Source: Phytoseiulus persimilis
Taxonomy: Eukaryota > Arthropoda > Arachnida > Mesostigmata > Phytoseiidae
DNA length: 64,000 nt
Direction: 5' to 3'
NCBI GenBank assembly: GCA_037576195.1
Contig: CM075103.1
Location: forward strand, 32,510,723 to 32,574,722
Shown here: positions 50,126-61,100 of the stretch, piece by piece
Numbering within the stretch: position 1 is the first letter of the stretch
Layout of the letters: each line of letters opens with the position of its first letter
Position numbers and translations under genes: made by a program
Notes under the pieces: generated by a model
What the model was told of the DNA's origin: nothing
Databases searched by the model: none
The model's input: only the letters and a program-made list of their open reading frames with translations

Positions 50126-50780
50126 TCAGAGGCCCTCTCTCGCGAGCTCCTCCCCCCTCTTATGCCCCCTCGCTGTTTTCCCAATCATTATCCTCTCCAA
50201 GTACTCCGGGACGGCCTTCCACTCCTCCCTCCCCCTCAGCCCAAACTCCACCATCTCACTCAGACCAGTGCCCCGAAAACCTCGAACTCCCTGCTCTCTG
50301 ATGTCCCGAAAGGGCGTCGCAGTGCAACACATTGTGCTCCACCCCGTTGGACTGACCGGGCGTGCACAATATGCAGACATCAAAGTCCGTTTTCCCTACC
50401 GTGAATGTCTGGAACTGACCATGCCCCGTCATCACCTGGGTAATCCCGTTGTTTGAATCCCCGAACTCGCAGTCCATCCACCCCTTGAGATCTCTGATTA
50501 ATTCCCCCGTCGATTTCCCTTCGAGTCCCCGACCAATCCCGCATCCCATTCCCTCTGCCATTGTCCCATGGTATCGACCCTGGCTGTTTCCCGTCCCTCC
50601 CCTCCCTACCCCCAGCACCTGGTCCTCTCTAACGCCAGTAAGTCCCACGGCACCATCTTCGCGAGAACAAGAGCAGCCTCCGTCGAAACCGTGCTATACG
50701 CTCGGCTCACACGAAGCGCCAGTGTCCTCTGCGCCGCTCGGACGGCCTTCCGCCTGCCCTGGCTCCCAAGCGCCAGGTGG
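50126..50780 (-). mobile_element. Non-LTR retrotransposon remnant (3' end of reverse-transcriptase ORF)
   Basis: On the minus strand three short frames together read like the C-terminal end of an R1/Jockey-type non-LTR retrotransposon polyprotein. First comes AQRTLALRVSRAYSTVSTEA then LVLAKMVPWDLLALE (about 50770-50625). After that comes a W-rich stretch and TQVMTGHGQFQTF with a C-x2-C...H-x4-C knuckle (CILC, EHNVLHC; about 50450-50310), then a helical tail (EEWKAVPEYLERIM; to about 50126). The pieces lie in different frames, with stops between, so the copy is dead. Upstream ORF2 parts and ORF1 were not found. Confidence 0.75.
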
Positions 50781-52898
50781 GCTCAAGCCGGGGACGCCAA
50801 CATTGCCGTCGATTCCGCAACTCCTACCAAGCACCGACCCTCGGCATCAGCATGACCTGCTTGCGTGCCGTCTGAACCTCCGACTCTTGGGAAGGTGAAA
50901 TTATGCCTGAAACTGCCTCCGTCTTGGTTAAGAACACGATACTGAACTCCGGTTGTCAGATACATAACAGTTTACTCGATCCCCACCGTAGTATCCCATA
51001 TATTGCGAACCAGTTTGTTCCTCAGCTGATCACTTTTCGATACACGCAGTGAGGCGAGAAGCCCTGGGTCAGTATTTTTCAACCTCACAATGCCCGACCC
51101 GCGGAGGAGCAAGCTGTACCCACCACGGGTCGTTCGTCATCGCCCTCTGGCAAAAGCGGAGCGTCATAAGACAGATATCGGAGCGGCTCACGATTGCTGA
51201 AATGATTCGTTGAGAATCGAGTCGAATACCTTGCGACGGTAGCTAATTCGCAGATGGAGGAGGAAGTTCTTCAAACCACCCGTAGGATTTGTCGGGGGTC
51301 TGGAACACGTTCCCCATGTTCATAGGGATTGGGGGCCCCTCTTTGGACTCGTGACTCGAAGTCACTATCTAAGTCGAGTTCTCGAGCTGGTTTTCCTCCC
51401 TTCACTTCATCAGCCGCTAGGGACATGTGGTGCTTTTCGTCGGACTCTTCAACGCGACCTCCGGACGAAAATCCAGGCTGCTGATCTAATTTTACTGCAC
51501 AAAGTCAGCGCTGGTTAGAGAGGTCGGAGGGTGGACCAGATACCTGATACAGGAACCGAAAGCATGGCAATCTCGGAGGTTTGGGCAGGTGACCTATCAA
51601 TTGACACAAGCGCCCTGTTTTGCCCTGGCCATGCCTGTTTAGCGAAGTACTTGAGGAAGGGAGGTCAAGACCGGCACCGGAACGTGTCCTCTGCGGCTCT
51701 CGGTCTGAAGACGATACAATGCGAAAAATCTTCGAAGGAGCGCACTCGACGACAATTGGAAAGCCCAGATCCAAAACTTCGTGGCTCGAGATTTCTAGAA
51801 GTCGTGTTTTCAGTCAGTAATTCGTCGAGTCGATTGACGACAACGTTATTTTGGACTTTTATAACGATTCTCCTGGGAACTGAATAAGTGGAGAGAAACG
51901 AGGAGTGAAGGGTTTCCGGAAAGAGCGCAAAATAACGTTCTCGTGAATCGGTTCGATGAATTTTCGACTAAAAACTCAACCTCGAGAATTCAGAGTTACG
52001 ACATCTTGAATCTGGGCTCTTCAATTTGGGGTGTAGGCTGACTGCCTCAGACCTCGTCGGCAATATGCTGAAGATGCAGCTGGAAAGGACGCGAATCGAG
52101 CGATGCGTTGGCAGAATCATCGGCAAGATCTGGAACGCAGCAGGCAGTGTCGGGAAGTGAAGGCAGCGACCGACTGAATATAATCAACGTGTGTAATATG
52201 TGTAAAGGGACTGGACTTCCTTCCGAGAATATGTTATCAGTATCGGCCTGGAGAGACTCTAAATGTCTGTGAATGAACTTGGTGTCAGCAAAAGCTGTTA
52301 CCCACTTTGAAAGAAGCAGAGGTTGACTTTAGATCGCTGCAACCGTAAACTGCCGCAAATGAGGTCGGAACGGTGTCCTCCCGATGTACCGACAATGATT
52401 GAATCGGAGGAGGCAAGGCCCGTTGCGCAGGATACGCTCTCGGCCGAGAAGGAAGCTCGCAGGGCTGAGCCCCGTTCTCCTCGTTTTGACGGTTGAGCGG
52501 ATCGAGCTAAGATTCTACGCATAAAACAGAGGCCGACGACCTGCACTTGTTCCATGAGTCTATGAGCCAGAAGACACCGGATGAATCAAGTTAAAAATGG
52601 GACTCTGTATCTGAATGATGCCTGGAGTGTATCGGAGGCAGAGTTGCGAACGTTCTGATCGATGATATCTCGGGCCTTGTAGGGGGAATCACGACGTGGT
52701 GTGCACAACACTGAGCTCGGCTGGGGTTTCTTGATCAGCGAGCCAGAGAATACCGAATTAATAACGATGAGCTTTAAGCCCGAGAATTGAATGGCTGAGA
52801 AATAGTAGGAGCCAAGGGGGGAAGCTTCATGCCCCGAAAGAAATCAAGCCGAGACGTATGAGCCCGAAAACGTCCTCCCCGAACAGCGGAGCGATCGG
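50781..52898. other. Spacer without recognisable gene
   Basis: Possibly includes more worn retroelement DNA next to the remnant, but no motif can be read. Frames such as plus 51531-51887 have no known product. Confidence 0.35.
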
Positions 52899-53901
52899 GA
52901 CTAGTCATCGCAGCGGTTCCGAACCTCGGTTCCGGAACCGCGAGGAACCGCAAGAAGCCGCGCGGAAGAAGCTTTTATCTAGCGCCCTTATCAGCGAGCT
53001 GAGACCTTCACCGTGCACTGCCTTGGTAGACCTCAGTTCAATAGTAGAATGGGAGCCGAAACTTCAGTGAAAGTTCAGAAGTATCATTTGAAGCTACCGC
53101 CAAGCTGACACCCACTCCCTGAGGAGCTCGCCACGATGGCGATGCTACTCCATTGCACACCAGGGCCAAGCCTCGAAGGAACGAGAGCGCAAATTTTTTA
53201 AAATCACCATGCTCTCTGCTCCGTCTCACGTCGCGCCGTCGCGCTGCGCAACTCGCATGGTACGGATCGTTGCACGAATCGTCAAAAATATCTCTCTGAG
53301 TTCGCTCTTGTGATCCGGTTCTGTCCGAGAGGATCCCGTTCTCTATCACGAGGAATATTTCCCACTCTACGGGACGCAACGATGAGTGGTTTTGCTAAAG
53401 TGGTGCACCCAAAAATTTGTCTGAAGGTCTGGAAATGGTTTTTGAAACGTGGCTCACAAGCCGAATGCACAGTCTGTTCCAGCGTGGGCATTTCAATGGA
53501 GCTAGGATGTTCGAGACATTTCACACGTTTTCGCACGATAAGATGCTCCACATAACTGACTCCCAGCAGGTGGGGGAAACGGAAAATATAGCTCTGAGCG
53601 TAGCTGCATTTGCGTTCGGAGTTCCAAACCCAGTAGTATTTGTTTTCGTATCTCGAAACTCAGGAATTAAAGACAGAAAGATCGACGAGCGCTTTGAGCA
53701 AACATTCGAGGACACAGCATGGATTGAACGAAAACAGTCCACTGCCAACTCGTGACTCATCATCGACGGATCGAGCGACAAATTCTGAGCGAGCCCTCAT
53801 CATTTCGGCCGTTGGTCGCGGTTTTCACTTGCGGTTCTCAGAGAACCGAGAACCGCGGTTCCAAAAGTTTGCGGGTCCTTGCGATGCCTAGTCGGGACTG
53901 G
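52899..53901 (+). mobile_element. Candidate degenerate hAT-like element with BED-finger-like frame
   Basis: GACTAGTCATCGCA (about 52900) and TGCGATGCCTAGTC (about 53880) are near-perfect inverted repeats. Both are followed inward by GGTTC/GAACC-rich sequence such as CGGTTCCGGAACCGCG. Inside, plus frame 53310-53555 encodes KVWKWFLKR, ECTVC and a later His (SRHFTRF), spaced like a BED zinc finger of hAT transposases. An overlapping frame, 53417-53758, continues with ALSVAAFAFGVPNPVVF, so a frameshift is needed to join them. Only an N-terminal part would be present. Weak evidence; it could also be an unrelated repeat. Confidence 0.35.
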
Positions 53902-55033
53902 TTCAGCCGGAAAAATTCACAGCTTTGTTGCGCTCCCTGTGTGTGGAGTTAGTACCTCGCGATCTTCAGGCGCCAGAGAGATCGCGTAGCTCTAATAGGA
54001 CTCGACAGCGGTGAAACTTCCTCGGTTGATACGCGATAGTCACAGTCTCCTTCCAGATTCCCTGTACATAGATTGCGTAGCTGTAGAGATTGTGAACGAA
54101 GCGCAGCGGCCTCACAGCAGAAACCGATCCCTCCGGTCGAGCTTAGGAGAAGAGACTTCCCCAAAGCTCATGATTCTCATTCAAGTTGTGTGATTCATCC
54201 TTGAGCCTCTCCTTTGTCATTCAAGGTCAGCCTCTTGGACTCTGTGCTTTGCATAGAAGCTTAGCTGGATCCGCCTGACCGTCAAAATGAGGGAGAGGGT
54301 TCTCGGCCCCCGGGATTTGTTCTCCACCCGCTCGTTGCAGTCAGTTTTGGCACATCGGGTGTGAGCCGTCGGAGCACCGATTTTCTCCCTGGTGGTCAGC
54401 ATGACTTTGCTTGTTTGGGAAGTTGCGATTCCAAGATTATGACCACATAAGACGTTGCTTCGAGTGACGGCAGCTTAAATCTGTCCGATCGATGCAGGTC
54501 CCGACTCCCATACCAGGACATGAAATTTGTGCAGTGACTGCCCCATGGATAAGTTATTGATTAACTTGAGAGTGTCTAAGGGTTCTTACGCGGAGAGAGC
54601 ACTTACGGCAGAAATCGAGTCGAAAGCTACGGCGCGGCGCCGCCCCAAAAGTACACGATTGCGCTCCGGTTGCTGGAGCTCCTAATTATGCTCGCAGATC
54701 ATCCAACGCGACTGATGCTTGCGTTTGATGGATCCCCGGAGCTGACCTCAGTGAGTTCGAAGTGATGCCCAGGTTGAAGCGTAGAATACCGTACAGTATA
54801 CACACGTTGACAGTCGATGCTGATGGATACTGGCACGCTTCTTCGGATGTAATAGCCCGTCCTGTCAATACTACATAGTCATCGTGATTCGGATCTCGTG
54901 GAGATATTTCAACTGATGCAGATCGATGTCTCGACTCCTGACGCTCGCTCTCGAAAATAATTATGCAGTCGAGCCCCCAGTGTGCCAGCAAGCCGCCTCG
55001 ATTACTTTCTGAAACTGGGCTATTTCCGCAGTC
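53902..55033. other. Spacer upstream of receptor G
   Basis: No gene supported. A minus-strand frame (55114-54686, 142 codons) overlaps the conserved upstream block but is not preserved upstream of B or F. Confidence 0.4.
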
Positions 55034-55101
55034 TGGGTGTCGATATTCACGGATCATGTGAATCTCTGAGAATTGTGAGATCTCGACACGACACGCTCGC
55101 G
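55034..55101 (+). promoter_or_regulatory. Conserved upstream block of receptor G
   Basis: TGGGTGTCGATATTCAC at the left, ATGTGAATCT in the middle and CTCGACACGACACGCTCGCG at the right, about 98 bp before the G start codon. The two ends match the blocks before B and F in the same order and spacing (50-53 bp). Candidate shared promoter or leader element. Confidence 0.5.
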
Positions 55102-55198
55102 TGGAAGCCCTCACTCGCCTTCAGTCGAAGCCAAAACAAGGTGAACAGCAAGCAGGGCGAGTCATCGGATCGTCCCCGGAAAAAAAACAGTTCCTACA

Positions 55199-58100
55199 AT
55201 GCCGAGTTTCGCAAAACTCCAAGTTTTCACTATCTCGACCGCCTCAGTATTGTCAAGTATTTCAGTTCACGCTGCACACTTCCAGGACGCTGGCGATTTG
55301 TTGAGAGTTGCTTGTTCATCAAAGTTCTCCGCCTCGGGTGCGCCGCTGCGGTGGATGATCTTGTTGAGTTCTTTGAGACAGTTCCCTCAGACGATGGTTG
55401 CGGCCATGAAGCATATGGAGTGTGTTTACGAATCTCGGACTATAGAATCGCTGCCAGAATGGGAAACGTCTCAGCAGCTACCCCACATTGACTACAAAGT
55501 GATTGCGACAGGACTCTCCATAGGAGATTTGCGGCAGGCGCTGGACATCTATGTAAGCTCGGAGGTTCTGAGTGTACTGATAGCTTCTCGATCTTTGCAG
55601 ACTATCCTTATCCTTACTACAGGGTGTGTTCTTCGAGCTGCAACATTTTTTGTGGCCTGCGTGTTTCGAGCTGTATTTCGGTCAAATTCTATCCGATCTG
55701 ATAATATTTTCGTGGGATCGAGAGCTATTGAAGAAGCGCATCTCTATTCCTGACAATCACATCACTGTTGCGTTTCGCAGAGCTCGTCGAGGTTTACCTC
55801 AATTGAATCCAAGGGCCCTCGAAGAACTGACCAGGAAATCGCCGATTCTCAACCGATCCCGGAAAATGAAAAACGGAGAGATTCCTCTCGATCCCACGTA
55901 CAAAACGCTCACAAGAAACACGCAGATCGGTTCGGAGGAACGGCATTCAATACGATATACCCCTAAATTGAGCCCTTCAGACCCCCGGCCGACCCCTCCC
56001 GTGAAGAGCCGCCTGTCGCGCCGAAATCGCGCCGACGACTTGGCTTCTGCTGCAGACTGGAGAAACTCATCGCGGCAGACTGCTAATGTTTGGTCGCTCA
56101 AAAATGGAGAACTTCGATCTCTTGCGACTTTTGCGAGCTGTCATCCGTCGTAGCCGTCATGACCCCTGCCGAGTTGTCGGCGCGTTTCCAGGCTGCGAAA
56201 CGCAACAGTGATCTGACTGTTCGGAATAAAAATGCGAAAAAAAGTTCCAGATCGGATGAAATTCGACCGGAATATAGCTCGAAACACGGAGGCCACCAAA
56301 ATGTCGCAGCTCAAAGTACACACCCTGTACAATCGGCTTCGTGTGTCAGTTTGTCCGCACTCCTCCTGGAATATATTTGGGGTGATTCCAGGACCAATCT
56401 GACCTTGCTTCCTCAAGTCTGGAGGGGTGATCCCAGGACCAATCTGACCATACTTTTCAAAACCTGGAGGGGTGATTCCAGGACCAATCCTTGCCATGTA
56501 TAAGTGGCTTGCTCTGTCAGTTTGTCCGCACTCCTTCTAGAATATATGGAGGTGATTCCAGGACCAGTCTCACCATACTCTTCCAACTCTGGAGGGGCGA
56601 TTCCGGGACCAATCTGACCATACTTTCCAAAACCTGGAGGGGTGATTCTGGCACCAATCTGACCATACTTTTCCAAGTCTGGAGGAATGATTCCGGGACC
56701 AATCTGGCCATACTTTCCCGGGGCAGGGGGGTGATTACGGGATCAATCTGACCATGCGTTTCCAAGTCTGGGAGGCTGATCCCTTGGACCAATCTGAACA
56801 TACTTTTCCAAGTCTGGAGGAATGATTCCGGCACCAAGCTGAATACTTTTCCAAACCTCGAGGGGTGATTCCGGAACCAATCGGACCACTCTTTTCGAAG
56901 TATGTAGGGGTAATCAGGGGATCGATCCGACCATACTCTCCGAGGCCTTGTTTTTTGTTGTTTTCCTTTTCAGGCGGGAGACGAAATCTCCTTTAGGCTC
57001 CTTCGTACTCCTTCCCTCTGTTTTCTGTAATCTCCTCTCGCGTCTCTGGGGGTAGTTCCGGGATCGATCTGACCATACTTTTGTGGGGCTGAAAAAGGTG
57101 ATACCGGTGTCGATCTGACCATATTTCCCGAGGTCTATGGAGGGTATTCTGGAGTCGATCCGACTATCCTTCTCGAATCTTCAGAGCTGATTCGTGGGTC
57201 AGTCTAGCAATTCATCACGGGCTCTAGGGGAGTGATTCCAGGATCGACCTAGCCATACTTTTTGAATTCTAAGGAGGTGATTGCATGGTCTATCTGACCA
57301 TGACAACATGCAGCAATCAACCGAATGAGAAGATAGTTTCTGGGATGATGCTGACCCAATGAAGACAGAGAAAAGTGCCTGAAGGCCATGGAACGCAGTC
57401 CGAACGCGCGCAGCGGGGCCGACTCCATTCGGCCAGAGGCAAGCTGGTCTCAGATGATTTCGTAACACAGCGCTCGAGTTTATTGCCCGGCTTTAGCCTG
57501 GGAATACGAGCTTCCGAAAGACTAGGATCTCGACTCTTACTCATGCTCAAGATCCTCATTTTCGCGGAGTATATTACGCTGACGATCATTGGAATTCGAT
57601 ATCGGTGAGTGTATCGGGATGTCGCCTTCACTGGGAGAGTGAGAGCTCCCTTGATGTTTCGCGCTCTGACCGCCATGCGCCCAAGTGCTCGGCTCGCTCT
57701 AAGCTCGAACATCTAGCACGGAAACATCCGTAAAATGTCCACTCGCGTCCCATCATATCATGAGAGTCATTTTGAGGATGGTAACAATTGCGTTGGATCG
57801 TTGGTCACCTTTTTAGTCCAATCCCTCACGCCGGTTCGGCGGTTTTCTGAGTCGAAGCGGAGCGGAGTCGGAGTTTCAAATGTGTCGGAATCATTGGCGA
57901 GTGTTCCAGTCCCGTTTCAATGACATTGATCCACGTTCCCGAAACTCTGAGCTGGAATCAATTTATGTGACTTGTTGTTGCCCGATGATTTGATCGATGT
58001 GTCTCACTGGAGTCTGCGTCGTCCGGAGCATTCTTCGGTGATGGCTCGGACAGATTCTGGGGGAGACTGCCAACTTTTGGAATGCTTCAGCCCATCCGGA

Positions 58101-61100
58101 ACCGTGGATCTGATCGGAGCCTCCTCCCTTGCTAATCAGGAGTCGGGAAGTAGGAGGATGCCTTTCCTGGAAATGCTTCGCAGACCAGAAAACTCAGATC
58201 AGCATCGTTAAACGTATCAATGTCGGGAACAATCCGCTGCTTTCCGGCTTGAAAGACCAGGAAAAAAGCTGACACAAGGAAATCAAGCTCAGACGAAAGT
58301 TTTCTCTCGATGACCTCGTGAAATACCTCGAGGCCGTAATAGCTCCGGCGCTCATGGTCTTCGGAAGACGATCTTTCTGAGCAGACTCTCTTGAGACACT
58401 CACGAATATGAAATTCCAACAGTCTTCGAGGAAGCATCTCTTGTGAATGCATGATTTCATGCGGAGGCGAAATTTCTCGGAATCATTCGGCGTTGGCACC
58501 CGTCATTCGAACCTAGAGACAAGAATTTACAACCAGTTCTTTCCGTACTCATCAACTGCATTCAGTCGAATTCCACTCAAGTTATTGACACCAAATCCCA
58601 GAATGCGGACGGCACTCCAGCTGCACTGAGTACGCCCTTGCTCATGCCGCCACCCATCCTGGTTTCTACTCGCCAATTTCCACCCTCGCGCTCTGCAGAC
58701 CCCTCTGAAACGCCATGTCGACATCTGGTGCACATGGTCCTTCCGGAGCATGGAGCAACTCGAGGGCTCGTTGGATATCGATTTCAATCTTGCTTGTTGC
58801 CAAGGTCTTCTCTTCGCAGAACAGGAACAAGGAAGAATCGAGCATCATTATCCATTGATGGTGAGTGAACTGGCTCTCGCCGATCAAGACGGACCTCACG
58901 TGAATGGAACGCAGGAATCGTCGAGCAGGATTCAGCCGATTTTCATTCTTCCAGAGTTTTTCTCGAGACATCGGGGCTCATCGGTTCGAGGTTGAATTGC
59001 TCAATGACTACACCACAGTCTGTTGCGAATGCGGCATCGCTAGAAAACGGGGGGGAGCCTTCCGCTTATTCCAAGCTGACGAGATCTCTTTGAGATGGTC
59101 CTACGTCCCAGTGAGTTGCAAGCGATGCAGTGGAAACGTTGTTACAGCCCAGAACGGAACTCGATGGTGTTCGACCTACGAGAACAGGCACATTTCCGAA
59201 CCTATTTATTGGTCAGCGAACCGAGAATTGTAACCTTTGTTGCAGAGAAACCTTCTCATAGTGGGCCGCAACACATCTGAGAACTCCGTTCGATACTCCG
59301 GAGTAGACTATCTGCTCGTCAATGACATTTGTAGCCACCTTAATACGTCGTGAGTGTTTCCCGAACACTATTCTCAGCGATTGAATGATCCATCGAATGT
59401 TCTCTTTCATGTCGCTCCCTCGTTGTCAGCCGCTCTTCTTCTCTAATCTTCCGGATTACCCGTTCCTTCGGAAGACACGATTGTGGTCAGGAAATCAGAA
59501 ACTCCATCTGACCGTCAAGATTCCACTGTTCCCAGAGTGATGGATCGCACCCGAACATTCAGACTTTGCGGACAAGACGCTGAAGAATTAGCTCAATTAA
59601 CTTTGAACGCTTGGAACTTGCCTAAGATTAAGCCGGATCGAAGAGAAAATGGTTTCGAGTGGGAGCCTGATTCGAGCGAACGTTTCATCTCAGCCATTAG
59701 CTGACTTGAGCGAGCGGCTGCGGGTCCCCCGCCCGCTCCGCGGCAATGCTCGCAAATGGCGTTCCTAGTTCATTCCTAGTTCTCGCTTGCCAGTAGGCCA
59801 ATGACAGACGGTGGAGCCATCAGCCTTAGGAAGTCACATCCAGGCTGTAATCAGCACAACGCTCTGATCGAGTTGACGCTCGAATGAACCTTTCTCTCAC
59901 GATAGCTCCCTACTCGAATCTGCTTCTGGTCAATTCCTTGGAAACCCATGTCTAGACCCCCTCGGATAGACACTTTTTTTCGGAGTCTCGCATCAATGGC
60001 CATCTTCTGAAGGAGCGCGTCAACCGGGCTATGGCGTTACCTGCGAAGTGGATTCGCAGTCAGCGAACTTGGAGCAGTCGGGTGTGGTTATGTTTGGGCT
60101 CTGGCGATTGAGCGGAGCGATGCAAGTAGACCGTCAGCCAGCGCAGTCGGAATTGTGCGGGGGTATTTGGTAAGATTGGGTGGCCTTGACACCGCAGCCC
60201 GGCTGACGGGTACCCATCTTCTGATCGAATCCGGGATGCGTCTAATGCTCCCGTAACTTTGTAGCTCGAGATGACGCGTTCCAACGAGTGGCAACTGGCT
60301 GAAAACAAGGCTCGACTACTTCCGTACAAGCAGGAAGTATCAGCGAAATCGAAGTGTCGATCACAGCAGAGGCCTGCTATTTCGGGCCGAAACGTGACCA
60401 AAGCTGCCTGGGAATCACTCGATCACATTGAGTTAGGGCCAGAAACCATCGAGGAGTCAAAGGAAATACTGTTTTCCACGCATCAACAGAATGCCCTTCA
60501 TGATAGAACAGATGCTACCAAACGATTGATCAGACGAGTCTCGAAGGCTTTCTGAGCAGGGAAGGAGTGAACGCCTTCTGCGACTCCTCCGCGAGTGCCT
60601 GCCTCCAAATGCATACTTTCATGCCAGGAATCGAAACACCGAATGGTGCCGTACGAAAATTCGGAACCTGTAAGCTTTCTCCCTGCTCATTTCATAGGTT
60701 GGAGCTGACAGCACACCGGAATGGAATTTTCGGGAGCTTCAACGCTTCCTCGAAGACATGGGTCGGCACGGTTGCGGATGTCTGGAACAAGGTCAGAAGT
60801 GGAAACATCCGTGGATTTTTATTTCGCTTATTGCTTCCCGAGCGATGATCGATGGTTTCCTGATAAATGTATATGTTCATATGAATGAATCTCTTTTTCG
60901 TCGGTTTCATTTTTCGTTGCCCTGGTAGGAGATGGATTTCTCGACGGCTGGCATAGCTTGCACACTTTCGCGGTCAGCAGTGACCGCTTGTTCTGCCATT
61001 TACAATATAGATGTGATAACGTTCATTTCGAGACTACCCAGAGAGGTGAGCTCGTTGTACACCATGGCGTGGACTTTCGACATCTGGGTGAGTCTTCAAG

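Noticed and set aside
56141-56837. Minus-strand open frames of up to 118 codons with a 15-residue repeat (GPGITPP type)
   Set aside because: They are produced by the 45-bp satellite, whose length keeps all frames in register; no start, splice or codon evidence for a protein.
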